Assembly (NCBI RefSeq): GCF_014647675.1
Contig: NZ_BMPQ01000013.1
Span: 69,779-127,282 of the forward strand
DNA from: Streptomyces flaveus
GTDB taxonomy: Bacteria; Actinomycetota; Actinomycetes; Streptomycetales; Streptomycetaceae
Reading direction: 5' to 3'
Length of the DNA: 57,504 bases
Shown here: one piece after another, positions 57,483-57,504 of the stretch
Numbering within the stretch: position 1 is the stretch's first letter
Layout: each line of letters opens with the position of its first letter
Made by a program: the position numbers and the translations under genes
Notes under the pieces: model-generated
What the model saw: the letters and a program-made list of their open reading frames with translations, nothing else
Told to the model about the DNA's origin: nothing
Database searches by the model: none

Positions 57483-57504
57483 GCCGCTCCTGCTCGCGTC
57501 TCCG

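Noticed and set aside
53820..57504. Missing ATPase as a sign of a broken transporter
   Set aside because: Streptomyces sugar importers of this type normally use a shared, unlinked ATPase, and the window ends right after the second permease.
1..57504. CRISPR arrays, tRNA or rRNA genes, prophage genes, attachment sites
   Set aside because: None seen: the only regular tandem arrays are the short repeats at 51.8-51.9 kb, which lack spacer structure, and no phage or integrase genes are present.

Overview
This is very GC-rich DNA with dense, mostly leftward and rightward operons, frequent ATGA/GTGA gene overlaps, GTG starts and gene families typical of Streptomyces: DUF397/XRE/ATPase regulatory sets, a fifth-type ClpP, DUF6213, an NlpC/P60 gene behind a c-di-AMP riboswitch, and sugar ABC transporters without their own ATPase. 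From memory the first 45 kb resembles a conserved chromosomal region of Streptomyces (bio, urease, rocD, pfkA, murT-gatD); this was not checked against a database. No tRNA, rRNA, prophage or CRISPR array was seen.

Layout. 1-5.8 kb: 3' part of an ABC-F ATPase gene at the window edge, then biotin genes bioB-bioA-bioD (minus) facing away from bioF (plus). 5.7-7.6 kb: DUF397, XRE and anti-sigma-type ATPase trio. 7.6-10.8 kb: a LysE-like remnant, a DUF6328 membrane protein, a riboswitch-controlled NlpC/P60 hydrolase, clpP with a small partner gene, and a solitary Phd/YefM antitoxin. 10.8-12.6 kb: a membrane protein and its divergent TetR regulator. 12.6-17.7 kb: urease operon ureABCFGD, preceded by a GlnR box and split by a repeat island. 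17.8-21.2 kb: secreted peptidase-like hydrolase, acyltransferase and SAM methyltransferase. 21.3-24.0 kb: Lrp, dimethylargininase and ornithine aminotransferase (arginine-derived nitrogen). 24.1-28.5 kb: LytTR regulator, small membrane protein, solute:sodium symporter and LytS-type kinase in one operon. 28.6-33.6 kb: CtaG-type membrane protein, phosphofructokinase, MurT-GatD lipid II amidation enzymes and peptide deformylase. 33.7-36.4 kb: TetR and an acyl-CoA dehydrogenase with a palindromic operator between them, then the decayed right end of a TnpB-type IS200/IS605 element next to a 5'-truncated TenA-like gene. 36.4-40.5 kb: ATP-dependent DNA ligase, NUDIX hydrolase, aldehyde dehydrogenase and DUF6213, headed by a nested inverted repeat. 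40.5-45.6 kb: thioredoxin-reductase-like protein, XRE-cupin regulator, quinone oxidoreductase and a two-subunit acyl-CoA dehydrogenase.

45.6-57.5 kb is an accessory carbohydrate locus: phosphotriesterase-family lactonase-like protein and HutC/GntR regulator (minus); SIS protein, SDR and FAD oxidoreductase (plus, overlapping); then ROK kinase, GH13 glucosidase, solute-binding lipoprotein and two permeases (plus). Matching GTNTAGAC-type motifs lie in front of the regulator and of both plus-strand operons, which suggests one regulon. The substrate is unknown. The likely logic is import of an alpha-glucoside-like sugar, cleavage, phosphorylation, and an oxidation/lactone-hydrolysis branch.

The most unusual observations are: a 39-40 bp repeat that sits in frame inside both subunits of one acyl-CoA dehydrogenase and again in the urease operon; an immunoglobulin-like (Cna-B-like) insert in a MalF-type permease; the HutC-controlled sugar locus with an uncommon enzyme set; the TnpB right-end/omega-RNA-like remnant; and a ClpP whose nucleophile serine looks shifted by one residue.
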